Positions 23,228 through 34,152 of a stretch of DNA of 64,000 bases are shown piece after piece. Below the pieces are notes generated by a model, which was not told where the DNA came from, did not search any database, and saw only the letters and a list, made by a program, of their open reading frames with translations. The DNA comes from Piezodorus guildinii. Lineage: Eukaryota; Arthropoda; Insecta; Hemiptera; Pentatomidae. Location of the stretch: the NCBI GenBank assembly GCA_023052935.1, contig CM041298.1:24580192-24644191 (forward strand), written 5' to 3'. The position numbers and the translations under genes are program-made. Each line of letters starts with the position of its first letter. The stretch's first letter is position 1.

Positions 23228-23615
23228 GTATTAATACACACACTTTGTGTATAACTTTTTTTGAGCTCAGTCACTAAACTCATTTAACTCAACATGAATA
23301 AATTCATGTTCAATTTTTCGGTTTTCTGATGGTTTCGTTAGTTACTCTGGCTGGCCCACAGATAGCAGCACTAATTTTATGATTTTTTTCTCTTACACAA
23401 AAATTGGAAGTTACAAAAATTGCGTTATCCAATACTATGTGCATAATCTTGATATAAATTTTTTAAAAGTAGAAAATGATTTTGGATGTCTCATCTCACT
23501 TACCAATCATGTACAATAACTAATATTTATTTGAAATGATAAATCAGTACATACACAGATCTTGTAAAATGCAGGTTTCGTGAATACATATAAAAATATT
23601 GTTTTTGATCTAAAA
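23165..23615 (+). repeat. Segment S, first copy (direct repeat of 29405-29857)
   Basis: From 'taacaaattaacttggg' to 'gtttttgatctaaaa' this segment is repeated in direct orientation at 29405-29857 with only a few differences. LINE-d interrupts the first copy at its right end; the remainder resumes at 28151. In both copies it leads to the same exon-like sequence, so it may be intron sequence. Confidence 0.8.
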
Positions 23616-23872
23616 AAAAAATAAAATAAAATAAACTTTATTTACATTTTTACATATTGACATAATATTTATAAATGATTACGGATGAGACATCCTTACA
23701 ATCATCAAATGTTTGGTTCATTTGGTAGTTATAATCTAATCATCTAATCTATAATTAGTGGTAAAATTAAATTGTGATTATATAATGTTGTAGGAAAAAT
23801 TATACAAAAACCTACTAATAAAAACAGATAACACAGTTGATAATATAAAATTAGAAATTAAAATAAACTAGC

Positions 23873-26585
23873 TTAAGTTAGTAACACATGTTTAGTTCTT
23901 TTATAAGTGTAGCGTTTTAGAGATGCTTTATTATAGTTACCGATTTCCTTTATTAATGGATTTTTGGAGACTGGTGTTTTACTGAAGTAAGAAGCTGTTT
24001 GATTATGGACAAAATGTTTAATTGTTGGAAGCTGTAAGTCCTGGAGCATGGATGATATTTTAGTGTAGCGGGGGTAATTATTAATTATCCGCATTGATAG
24101 ATTTTGAATCCTTTCAAGTTTTTGGTAGTTAGTCAAGCAGGTTGAGCTCCAGACTGGCGAGGCGTATGTAATTAACGGGCGAATAACTGATTTGTATATT
24201 ATTAATTTGTTATGAGAGCTCAAATGGGATTTTCTGTTGAAGTATGGAAACATTTTAAATATTAATTTTTTGGCTTTATCAGTTTTTTCTATTGATATGA
24301 TCTGTGAACGTAAGAGATTTGTCTAATGTTATGCCTAGGTACTGTACGGATTTTGACCAAGGGATGAGAGCTGAATTTATCTTGATTTGGTGGTTTATTT
24401 GTGAGCGACGTTTAGTGAAAAGAATTGCTTCAGATTTGGTGGGATTAATTTTCAATTTCCATTATATGCAATATTTGTGAAATTTTTTAAAATATAGTTG
24501 AAGGCGATTCACTATTGTATCTATGCGATATGATGATGTATACAATGCTGTATCATCAGCGTATAATGACCTCGTCACAAATGGATGGGCTGGTAAATCA
24601 GAAATGAACAAATTAAATAGGATTGGAGATAGGCAAGAGCCTTGAGGAAGACCCGCTAAGATGGGGAGTGTGTCGGAAGTAGATGTCCCAACTTGAATAT
24701 AGAACTGTCTATTTGTTAAATAGGAGTGAATGATGTGAATCAGGTATGGTGGGAAGTTGAATGCGATTAATTTGTATATGAGCCCGGAGTGCCAAATGGT
24801 ATCAAATGCTTTTTCGAGGTCTAGAAGGAGCATGCCGGTATGTTTGCGTTCGTTAAAGGCTTTTGTGATGAAGTCAGTAAGTCGTGCTAATTGGTCAATA
24901 GTGCAGTGGTGATTCCTAAAACCAAATTGTTCATCTATTAGGAGGTTCTTTAGTCTAATATGCTTGTTAATTCTTTTGAGAATTAGTTTTTCCAGAATTT
25001 TAGAAAGTATATTAAGTAGACTTATAGGTCTGTAGTTCGAAACATTACTATGGTCTTTATTCGGTTTTTTTATTACTATAGTTTTGGAAGTTTTCCAGAT
25101 GATAGGGAAGTAGCTATATCTCAATGTGCAATTAAATACTTTAGTTAAAAAATAAATCGATTTTCGGCTTAGATTTTTAATAACTAAGGAGGGGATGCTG
25201 TCATCACCTGGGGCTTTTTTTGGCTTCAGTTCTTTAATGATATTTGCGACTTCTTTCGGAGAAATGGAAGAGAAATTGACAATAAAAGGTGATTTTAAAT
25301 AATCGCGGACGGATTTTAGAATTTTACGGTTGTGGTGATTTGAACCAAGGAGAGAGGTGATTGAGTGAGTTGACTGGAAATGCTTGACTAATAGCTGAGC
25401 TTTTTCCCTGTCCAGATATGCGTAGCCGTCGTTATTTTTTAAAGGTGGAATTTTCGGGGACTGCTTAGTTAAATTTTTGTGAATTTTCCACATGTTATTG
25501 TCCCCTGGCTGACAAGATTCCAAAACCGTAGCCCAGTTTTCGTTTTTCCAGTCATGGAGACGTTTTTTAATGTAACTGTTTAGTTTATTATAGACTAATT
25601 TGGTTTTTGGAATTTTGTTACGCTGGAAAGATCTTTTTAATCTATTTTTTAAATATATTAATGCTCTGAGTCGATATGGTAAATTATTATGATAATACGG
25701 GTGGTAATATTGTTGTGGAATGGATAAGGACATGGATAATTTTATATGTTCATAAAAATCGATTAGTGTGGTATCGATTTCTTTCGAATTATTTATGGTT
25801 GGGTTTATATTGATTCGGGAATCTAGCTCTTTCCTGAACTTTGGCCAGTCAGCGTCTTTGAGCGAAAATTTGAGTATTTTGGAAATTTTTGGTAAAGGAG
25901 ATTGTATACGAAAAATCACGGGATTGTGGTCCGAATTTAAACATGGTAAAGCGATAAGAGGTGATAAGTTGTAAATATTTTTTGTAAGAGCCAAATCGAT
26001 GATGCTAGGTTTGTAATTACGTTGAGTCGGTATATGGGTTGGTTCAGACGGACTGTGTAATTGAATATGGTTTTTTACGATAAAATTTAGAATTAATTTA
26101 CCGTTTTTATTTGTTCTGTTACAGTTCCACTGTGTGTGTTTCGCGTTTAGATCGCCAAAAATGATAACTTGTTTATTTAAATTAAATAGTTTACTAATAT
26201 CTGGAATATTTATTTTATTTGGTGGGATATATACAGATATTACAGTGGTCGATTTATTGTTAATAATTGTATTGATCGCCACGGCTTCGGTAAACATTAA
26301 GTCAGGAACGTGTATAAAATGATGCTGAATATCGGACCGCACTAAAAGCATGACCCCCCCTCCAGCTCTACTACGGTCACGTCTGTAAATGACATATCCC
26401 GGAAGAGAGAAACGATCAGTTTCAGAAAGACGAGTTTCACAAACAGAGACTAAATGGGGTTGATTATGATTTAAAAATAATTTAAATTCTACATCGTTTC
26501 CGCGAATAGTTTGTGCGTTCCACATCATAAGTTTAATTTTACTATTGTCACTAGTCATTAGAATTTTCCGAATGAGTTGTAGCAC
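23873..26585 (-). pseudogene. LINE-d ORF2: endonuclease-reverse transcriptase (near intact)
   Basis: A 707-residue frame (26585-24462) starts at or near MTSDNSKIKLMMWNAQ. Endonuclease motifs are intact: SVCETRLSE, RAGGGVMLLV, FGDLNAKHTQW and NSDHNPVIF. Reverse transcriptase motifs are also intact: KKAPGDDSIPS, NYRPISLLNILSK, LLDLEKAFDTIWH, GLPQGSCLSPILFN and SLYADDTAL. A TAA follows HKYCI; translation continues in the same frame (WKLKINPTKSEAILF, QYLGITLD). A frame change in an A-run near 24285 then leads to the last frame, 24253-23873 (MFPYFNRKSHLSSHNKLI onward). One stop and one homopolymer slip are therefore all that break it. Confidence 0.92.
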
Positions 26586-26810
26586 CTATTGTAATGTATA
26601 CGAGAAAGTATGTTGTAAAAGAGTACGGGATATAAAGATCGCTGATAATTATTATTGTGAAATTGAAGCTAAGGCTAAAGTTGTTTATACAGCAGCTTAT
26701 ACAATAGGAATTTAGCAAGACACTGTGTATAAACAATTTTACATCGCTAACACTCATAAGAGATTTGAATAAATAAATATTACGAATATTTTTGCACAAT
26801 GGAATGACCA

Positions 26811-27952
26811 TTAATCCAACATAGAAAGTAATCCTTCAACGAGAATAAAGATTTTTGACATGCCATCTTCGGCGCTTTTTAGTTGTAATAAAATTTTTTT
26901 AAAGTTTGTAATTAATTTACTTACATTAAATAAATTGAATATATTTTTTATCTCTTTAAAACAATCAGACATGGTCGGTTCGTTAGAGTTGCTGTTGGCG
27001 GTTTTCGGAGAGAATGTATTTTGAGGCCACGGAGATTTCGGGGTTGGTAGAACTGGAAATTCTTGGTCAGTTTGTTTAAATGTTTTTCGTGGAATCGCTC
27101 GAAGTGCTGTTTTTTTTTTTTTTGCTTAACTGTAATTCGAGATTTCTTTGATATTTCGTACATTCCGTGGAATTTGAAAAATGTTCATCGGAGCAATTAC
27201 AGCATTTGGGTTTGAACCCGTCGATTAATGTGTTTGGGTAGTCCTTTGAAAGATGTTCTTCGGCACATTTCAGACATTTTGGATTTTTTAAAGCAATTAC
27301 GTGCCACGTGGTTAAATTCTTGACATTTGTAACATTGAGTTAAAGTTTTGTTAGATCTGTATTTTTCCCATTTTATTACAATGTTACAACTATAGCGAAT
27401 GTTATTTAATTTGGCTAGCTGTTCTTTATTATTTAAAATTACTATTAGTATCGGAAGCTTTACAGACCCGCTGGCAGATTTTTTCTCCATTTGGTAGATT
27501 TTATGAATGGCTAAACCTTGATTTTGTAGGTCAGTCGAAATTTCTTCAATGGGGAACTGAGGAGGCATACCTTTTAAAATAATTTTAGGTTTCGTTTCAC
27601 TTTTTGGAGTGAACGTGTGAAAGCCGAGATTGAGATCTTTTAAGAAATTTTTTACGAGTTCAAAGTCTTCACTGTTATGGACATATATTGTGGTTTTATT
27701 CATATTATATTTTATATTTAAGTCTTTCACTTTTGATTTTAAATTGTTAATAGCACCACTGATGTTGTTGTAAGATGAGTTTACTATTATGGGAGGATAT
27801 TGACTTTTGTTCTGTTTGTGACTTACTATGTTTTTTAAGATTTCGGTATCTTCTTCATCTAAATCGGAAAGTATGTCATAACTATTGGAGGTTTCAATGT
27901 TGAACTCACCTCTTTTACGCTTTGTTGACGTGCTGGCTGTCTGTTCGGCCAT
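26811..27952 (-). pseudogene. LINE-d ORF1: zinc-knuckle nucleic-acid-binding protein, two homopolymer frameshifts
   Basis: Starts at the ATG at 27952 (MAEQTASTSTKRKRGEF). The central part carries a PRE_C2HC-like region (KIILKGMPPQFPIEEI), then the CCHC knuckle CYKCQEFNHVARNC. An extra A in the six-A run near 27286-27291 shifts the frame. The next frame reads NPKCLKCAEEHLSKDYP and CCNCSDEHFSNSTECTKYQ, which are the second and third knuckles. A second shift in the ~14-A run near 27110-27124 leads to the C-terminus (FPVLPTPKSPWPQN, SKIFILVEGLLSMLD) ending at 26811. ORF1 proteins of this group bind the element RNA. Both breaks are in A runs, so sequencing error is a real alternative to mutation. 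Confidence 0.85.
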
Positions 27953-28183
27953 AGTTCGTGCTTGGCCCCCGACCGGGGCACTCTTGCTTGTATTTGTTTG
28001 ATTGGTGAACAATTTGAGTAACAAACAACTGATAAACACAAAATAAAAGATTTTTCGAAAGAAAAAAGAATGGCTGTAAATAAAATCACTGACTAAAGGA
28101 GAGACTGATTAGACCACTGAACTGTACCCTACGGCTGCTAGACGTGGACTGTTTTGAACTAAAATGATACTAAATTTTATTAG

Positions 28184-28303
28184 TTGAAGCTCAATGTCTC
28201 ATATCATTGTTTTAAAGTATTTCAAAATAGGTTAGATATAACAGAGAGGTATAAATTTAAGGATAGCTTGGTCTGCTTGTCTTTAATATCTAATGGTGAG
28301 ACT
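28184..28303 (+). pseudogene. Partial duplicate of exon-like sequence
   Basis: The sequence after 'ttttattag' encodes LKLNVSYHCFKVFQNRLDI and about 24 more residues, ending NGE-T. It is then cut off by the inverted arm (next codons IQHK then stop). It matches the first 43 codons at 29876 with two visible amino-acid changes (L to V, E to V). Confidence 0.6.
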
Positions 28304-29404
28304 ATACAGCATAAGTGAGTAGATCAGGACTTGTCCAAGGGAGAGTTTACCCAAGTTAATTTGTTATTAAAGTATTTAAATGAACCATACCCAATAATAA
28401 AATCACTAGACCATATCAAACAAATTCGCCTTTAAACACAAAATTTTCTGTTTAAATGTTGTTCATGAAACCTACCTAATAGTAATTAATACTTCATTTT
28501 AATTCCTATCACTTAAAATAAAGCTAAATTAATTCTTTAGCTAGGGTAAACATTCCAAAAATTTATTTATGGTAATAATACCAAGATAGAAAATATCATG
28601 ACACAACTGTTAGCATTCATGGAACACAGTCTTATGCTACCAAGCTGTTGCTTCCATTTCTGCTATATCTATATCTAGGAAACTGCTACCTTCTGAGTGA
28701 TACATTGAAACATTACTGATAAAATCAAATTTGCAGCCATATAGAGAAATAAAAGTTTAAGATATCTAGTGAGCTCATGTGCTGCGCTTTCACTTCAGAA
28801 CTTTAAATAAATAAAGTGTTGAGTCAAAATGGAAACATGTGTTGAGATTAAATAATCTAACAATATAAATTATTAACTACAACTAATCTTTCTGCATTTC
28901 ATTTGACAGCTTTTTATATAAGATAACATTTTTTTTTTTTAATCTTTAGCTTTCCAACAGTATACTATACATCTGTATTACTATTCTTGTATTTGAAAAC
29001 AAATTTTTTGCTCTTCTCTCCTTCTCTCTTAGTTATTAAACTAGTTCAATTTGTATATTTAGCCATTATTTATCAATACTGACAAGATTGATTGATGGTT
29101 AATCTTTCCCAATCTACAATATTTAAGGTACTTAAGTAGAATTTAAGCCTTGTCAGACTATTTCAATCAGAATCAAATCTACATGATATTAAAGTCCATC
29201 AAATTTTAAATAGATTTTGTGAGTTTAACCAAAATTGTTTTTTTAAAACATATTTATTGATATTTACAACTGTACAAGTTAATGTGATGGATATAGTAAT
29301 CTAACATGAAATACATGAAGAGGTGCCACCCACCGGCAGCACTCTAATACCAAAATTGTTAAAGCTTTTTTTTGAGAAAATTGTAAAAAAGTGCAAAATG
29401 CTTT
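28304..29404 (-). repeat. Right arm of long inverted duplication
   Basis: Reverse complement of 22250-23227, ending at 'tgcaaaatgcttta'. It carries an inverted, nearly identical piece of HINE copy 4 (about 28790-29404). It acquired a LINE-a tail at 29240-29348 after the duplication. A few small differences from the left arm are visible, for example 'gctatatctatatctagg' against 'catatatatagcag'. Confidence 0.85.
29240..29348 (-). mobile_element. LINE-a 3' end, 109-bp insertion
   Basis: Reverse-oriented tail matching 4635-4735: 'tttattgatatttacaactg' at the left and 'ggcagcactcta' at the right. Flanked by accaaaattgtt at 29228-29239 and 29349-29360, a 12-bp target duplication. Confidence 0.8.
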
Positions 29405-29857
29405 AATAACAAATTAACTTGGGTAAACTCTCCCTTGGACAATTCCCGATCTACTCACTTACGCTGTATGTATTAATACACACACTTTGTGTATAACTTG
29501 TTTTGAGCTTAGTCACTAAACTCATTTAACTCAACATGAATAAATTCATGTTCAATTTTTCGGTTTTCTGATGGTTTCGTTAGTTACTCTGGCTGGCCCA
29601 CAGATAACAGCACTAATTTTATGAATTTTTTCTCTTACACAAAAATTGGAAGTTACAAACATTCCTTATCCAATACTATTTGCATAATCTTGATATAAAT
29701 TTTTTAAAAGTAGAAAATGATTTTGGATGTCTCATCTCACTTACCAATCATGTACAATAACTAATATTTATTTAAAATGATAAATCAGTACATACACAGA
29801 TCTTATAAAATGCAGGTTTCGTGAATACATATAAAAATATTGTTTTTGATCTAAAAT
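29405..29857 (+). repeat. Segment S, second copy
   Basis: Direct repeat of 23165-23615, uninterrupted, leading straight into the exon-like frame at 29876. It preserves the empty LINE-d target site ('gtttttgatctaaaatgat'). Confidence 0.8.
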
Positions 29858-29875
29858 GATACTAGATTTTATTAG

Positions 29876-30076
29876 TTGAAGCTCAATCTCTCATATCATT
29901 GTTTTAAAGAATTTCAAAATAGGTTAGATATAACAGAGAGGTATAAATTTAAGGATAGCTTGGTCTGCTTGTCTTTAATATCTAATGGTGAGACTTTAAA
30001 CAAAAGAAACAAAAGTAAGGATTTGTTTGATCTAATACTTAATGAATACTGGAAAATTGGATTACATTGGCCCTAG
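29876..30076 (+). CDS. Candidate host terminal exon (unidentified)
   Basis: A 66-codon frame follows a good splice-acceptor context ('gatactagattttattag') and ends in TAG at 30074-30076. The encoded residues (starting LKLNLSYHCFKEFQNRLDI, including SLVCLSLISNGETLNKRN and DLFDLILNEYW, ending GLHWP) have ordinary protein composition, unlike the low-complexity frames around it. I do not recognise the family. AATAAA-like sites occur near 30240-30270, within the expected range of a 3' UTR. The first two-thirds is duplicated at 28184. It could instead be part of an unknown mobile element; no upstream exons were found. Confidence 0.4.
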   Translation: MKLNLSYHCFKEFQNRLDITERYKFKDSLVCLSLISNGETLNKRNKSKDLFDLILNEYWKIGLHWP

Positions 30077-30280
30077 GGACTTAACTTTGTTCCAAAAGAA
30101 AAAAGTTACAGAACCATTTATGCTACTTGTCCGATTTCTAAAAGTGACATAGTTACACACAACTATGTACAAGTTTTGTACAAAACTTTACCATGAAAAA
30201 AACTATGAATTAACCATAACAGCTTCAATGAAATATGAAATAAAATAACACTCACAAATTAAAATAAATATTCTTTGAAT

Positions 30281-30412
30281 ATTTTTTTTTTTCATTTTTT
30301 ATTATTTATTGAGATTTACAACTGTATCAGTTAATACATCAAGTACTTTAGTTGTCAGATAAAATACATGAAGAAAAATGTCCATTGGCAGCACTCCAAT
30401 GGGTAATCTTTT
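30281..30412 (-). mobile_element. LINE-a 3' end fragment
   Basis: Reverse-oriented: poly-T at 30281-30290, 'tttattgagatttacaactg', 'atacatcaagtac', 'atacatgaagaaaaatg' and 'ggcagcactccaatggg', paralleling the 3' UTR of LINE-a at 4635-4740. Confidence 0.75.
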
Positions 30413-30793
30413 CTGATAGACACTTTTTGGAAAAGATAGAATTTTTCATTTGAAATAGTCATGAGTTAAAAAACATGTAATGTACACAACACACTTACCT
30501 CTCTTGTTCATAAATAAAAATCTGGTGCGGGCAACACATGACTTTCACTTAGCTCCATTGTTAAAATTGATTAAAGAATTGCCAAATACAGTTAGAGATA
30601 AAAATGAGTGAAACTAACAAAGAATTAATTAAATTGAATTTCTATAAAAACATATGTCTTACTAAAAAATCTATTATATCTAATATATAAAAATTCTCAT
30701 GTCACAATGTTAGTTACCATACTCCTCCGAAACGGCTTGAATGAAATTTTATATGCATATTCAATAGATCTGAGAATCGGTTACTATCTATTT

Positions 30794-31506
30794 AGATAGA
30801 TAGATAGATAACTGTTTTTTATTTCTTTAAGCATATTACAACAACAAAACAAATATTATAAATATAAAAAACATTTGTAGAACTATGGTCTTTTAGAACG
30901 TCAGTCCGGAGCCGATCTGTAAAGTTTTACAAATTATATAATATTCAAAAACAGGTCACTCACTGATTCTATTCAACTTCTAACTGTATTAACATATAAA
31001 TAAAACAACAGTAAAAAAAATAACAATAATCAATTAATATAACATATTAGAAAGTTTTTTTGTTTTTTTTAATTATAATTAAATTCTTTAATAAGCCTTT
31101 ATCTATAAGGCCATGCTACAAAAATTGTATACAGACAACCAGTTATCACCATTGAGACATTTTATTACATCATCAACTTTTAGAGAATTCTTTCCAAAAC
31201 ATTTTTTTCTAATTTCAGACAGAATCGGACATGCAGCCAGGAAATGAAATGTATTTTCTGTTTCTTTTTTACTGCACAAGAAACACATCACACTACTATT
31301 TGAATAAAATCTGTTATAGTTGAGATAAAGAAGTTCATATCTAACTTTGAATATCCAATTAACCCCATTAAAGTTTATTTTATTGTCATCAAGATAACGT
31401 GTTCCATAATCATAATTTAAGTTTTTCTACAGATGAATTTTTTTCCGAAACTGAAGCCTTTTGTACATATTTTAATTTGTAAATTTCTGTTAACGATACT
31501 CTAAAT
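30794..31506 (-). mobile_element. LINE-f: truncated LINE with (ATCT)n tail
   Basis: Bracketed by the 13-bp duplication ttactatctattt (30781-30793 and 31507-31519). On the minus strand the element ends in ATCT repeats (30794-30812 complement), and its coding end lies at 31103. This is the innermost layer of a three-level nest. Confidence 0.85.
31103..31430 (-). pseudogene. LINE-f ORF2 C-terminus with cysteine-rich motif
   Basis: Reads YLDDNKINFNGVNWIFKVRY, then MCFLCSKKETENTFHFLAAC, then PILSEIRKKCF, ending SMAL at 31103. The C-x2-C-x11-H-x4-C arrangement near the C-terminus is typical of several non-LTR ORF2 proteins and is thought to bind nucleic acid. The frame breaks upstream near 31430 and no polymerase motif remains. 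Confidence 0.65.
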
Positions 31507-33111
31507 TTACTATCTATTTTTCATACCCCTAAGTGATAAGGGTTTTCCACCACTAACATTATTTTTTAGACCTAAAAATATTTTTTATTTGTTTAGAATG
31601 TTGCATTAAAAAATAAATACAACCCTAAATTTTCACTATTTTATCACCAATTCCTATTTTTTAATAGGCATTTTAGTAATTTAATAATTTTTCATCCCAC
31701 TCGATAACTGATCAATTATTACTCGGTAAGTTATCCCCGCCAGAAGTCTACCGGTGTCACTTCTCAGCCAGCAAAGATCACGGAGTAGAGATGAACCGGT
31801 CTCCTCTTTCTCTCACTCCCTCCACAGTTTTCGGCCATTATTATTGTTTATCCATCAAGCGTAGTAGTAACCTTTACAATTATCATTTTACTGTCTTAGT
31901 GTAACTCATGTTTTTCACACGGACAATTATACATGGTATGCTCTGGACTAGGTAAACCATCCAGTTTGTTTGTGATAGTTAAGATGGGCTAACAAAAAAT
32001 ATTGTTCACAATATAGCATTAAGAGATTGATATTGTTTGTTAGTATTTCTGTCTTTATTAATTAATGATATATATAATTCTAAGGAATAAATTATAATAA
32101 ATTTAAAAAATTATGTTTGGTGTTTTATTATTTTTATATTCCCTCATCGTTTACTGCACTCCATGCCTCTTTCACTCATATACCACATCATTACACACTT
32201 ACAATAAGTTAGTTTTTTTTTTTTTAAACACTAGAAATTTCCTATAAATAATTTATATGGTAAAACAACGTTTGCAGGGTTAATTAGTTAGTGTCTAAAA
32301 TAATCAGTCAGTTTGATCGGCTTTTCATCATTATTTATTAGCTTTTACAAGCTTGTGTATAAGATAATATATTTTTTTTTTTTAACTGTCCGTAACAAAT
32401 TACTGTATATTACTGTCGTACTGACGGTATATTACTGTCCGTGTCCAAAAACAAAAAAATTGCATTAAATAATATTTTTGAATTTTCTATATTAGTTGGA
32501 TATCGAATTTGTTCAACTTATACATTTATCTGTTTTTCATCAATGATAACAAGATGGTTATTTTTATAGAATCTACAAAATCAAAGATATTTTAGAGGAA
32601 GAAAATTAAATATATAGGAATTTAAGCCCTGGAAGACAAATTTAATCAGAATGAAATCTGCATGATATTAAAGCCCATTACATTTTACAGTGATATAGCA
32701 TGTTAATTCTAAATCCTTAGAGCCATTTTGTAGAAAACTTAAAAAGGAGAAAAATGCATGGTATAAAGTGTCTCTTCTAGGCAGCTAATTTTGATGAAGA
32801 AGTTTCTGTAACATCTCGAGCAAATAGTTGTCTCAAATATGAAATTTAAAATTCATAGGACTTTTCGTTTTTGTGCTGGAGTTACCACACACGGACAAAC
32901 CCACAGTTTTTGTGAGAGACATGGTCATTTCGGACTCAGGTGACCCTAAAACGTGTATTTCCATTAAAAACTGGAATTAAAAACACATTTTTCATTTATT
33001 TTCATTTACATTTTGTGAAAGTATAAAGTTGAAAAAATCATACATTGAGATTTGATGGAAAACTTTAGTTTAGAGTGAATAATATAACAATAGAAAGGGG
33101 TCATCTATGTT

Positions 33112-33350
33112 TTAGTGGCTAGCATAACAACTTCTATGCCCAAGGGCATGGGTTAAAACCCCATAGATGGCCCAAGGATTGCTTGAAGGGTGTAAAAAGT
33201 CCTTGATAATGTTGAAATTTGGATGGGGATGTAAAATTGTGGTACTGAGCCTGTGCGATGTCAAGTATTCATTAAAGATCCCTATCCTATACCTGAATAG
33301 ACAGGGTTTAGGATTCCCTCTGTAGCATAAAAGGACATTATATGATAAAC
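33112..33350 (+). repeat. SINE-A copy (diverged)
   Basis: Head 'agtggctagcataacaactt', B box 'gggttaaaaccccat', body 'ctgtgcgatgtcaag' and 'aaagatccctatcc'; an internal part of the 3' half is deleted before 'gtagcataaaaggacatta'. Confidence 0.75.
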
Positions 33351-33459
33351 AAATAACAATATAAATTATTACTATACAGAAATAACTTCAGTTTATGATT
33401 ATATACAAGCACTTATAGTAATCCTCCAGAATCTAAAATTTTCTGTTGCCAAACATTTT

Positions 33460-33845
33460 TCTAAAATCTTTGGCTTTACCACAGTATGTTATACATGTTA
33501 TAAAAATATAAGATTTCTAATGTTTAGTTAGTCATAAAATTCTTTTATATTTCATATTTACCTAATATCTATCAATGCTAAGAATCAAGAAGTGGTTAAT
33601 TATTTTGAATTGCGAAATTGAAGTTACATTAGATGGAGAAATTTTTAAAATTCAACATTTAAGCCATGTCACTCAATTTGGATGTGAATGAGACCTACAC
33701 AATACTAAAGCTCATTGGATTCTATGTAAATGTATAGAGTATTAGCTATTTTTGAGAAAATCTTAAAGAGATGTTAAATGCATGTTATAAGGTGGCAATT
33801 ATGGTTTGCCAATGTATATGAAAAAGTTGTTGTAATATCCCAAAA
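33460..33845 (+). mobile_element. HINE family copy 6 (old, diverged)
   Basis: Order of body blocks is recognisable: 'tttctaaaatctttggcttt', 'atttaccta', 'aacatttaagcc', 'gacctacacaatactaaagc', 'tttttgagaaaatc' and 'atgaaaaagttgttgtaata'. Substitutions are frequent and both termini are missing. Confidence 0.6.
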
Positions 33846-33907
33846 AACATACATTAATATTTAATGGTGGAAGAATAGTTGACTGTTGTAGAATATAAGG
33901 AAAAGTT

Positions 33908-34000
33908 GGTTGTGGGTGCAGTCATTAAACACTTCAGGTTAGTACATTTAATTTATTGTGCCCACGTTTTGGTATTAATTTTAGGGCATCTTCAGGACGA
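33908..34000 (-). ncRNA. Hammerhead-like motif, second copy
   Basis: The minus strand reads CTGAAGATGCCC, a short loop, then ACCAAAACGTGGGCAC. This is the CUGANGA / stem II / (G)AAAC pattern with A in place of the conserved G. A stem III candidate pairs cccac (33961-33965) with gtggg (33912-33916) across a ~45-nt loop. Layout parallels 12100-12195. Probably an inactive Penelope-type relic. Confidence 0.45.
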
Positions 34001-34152
34001 TTGTTTATCACCAGCTCAAAGTAGTAATTTAATATCTTAAATTGTAGGAAATGGCATATTTAGCCAATTTGAACGATATACCATATTTCTTTTGTTTTTC
34101 TCATATTTTATGATGTGATACAAATATCTTTACATGAAGTGCAGTTAAACAC

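Larger units (their letters stand above)
23616..28150 (-). mobile_element. LINE-d: full-length Jockey-like LINE (4.5 kb)
   Basis: Target duplication is imperfect: gtttttgatctaaaa (23601-23615) against gttttgaactaaaa (28151-28164). The uninterrupted site survives at 29840-29860. On the minus strand it has a ~200-bp 5' UTR, ORF1 (27952-26811), a 225-250 bp spacer, ORF2 (26585-23873) and a 3' UTR of about 250 bp with AATAAAG and a T/A-rich tail. Two open reading frames with a zinc-knuckle ORF1 is the Jockey-group plan. A 200-bp copy of the 3' end lies at 50240-50440. Confidence 0.9.
30679..32287 (+). mobile_element. Non-autonomous Helitron, itself split by a LINE
   Basis: Starts TCTAATATATAAAAATTCTC with 'catgtcacaatgttagtt' and 'ctcctccgaaacggcttga', and ends 'acaacgtttgcagggttaattag' before T. 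TC at the 5' end, a CTAG-like 3' end (here TTAG) and an A/T target are Helitron features, and these terminal phrases are common in insect Helitrons as I recall them. The body includes 'catacccctaagtgataagg'. No Rep/helicase frame is present. 30794-31506 is an insertion. Confidence 0.7.
30517..32985 (+). mobile_element. HINE family copy 5, split by a Helitron
   Basis: The head (30517-30678) has TCTGGTGCGGGCAACACATG and ends at 'aaatctattata'. The family continues at 32288 with 'tctaaaataatcagtcag' exactly where consensus requires, and runs to 'aaaactggaatt' at about 32985, where the hairpin end is missing. The intervening 1.6 kb is a separate element. Confidence 0.8.
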
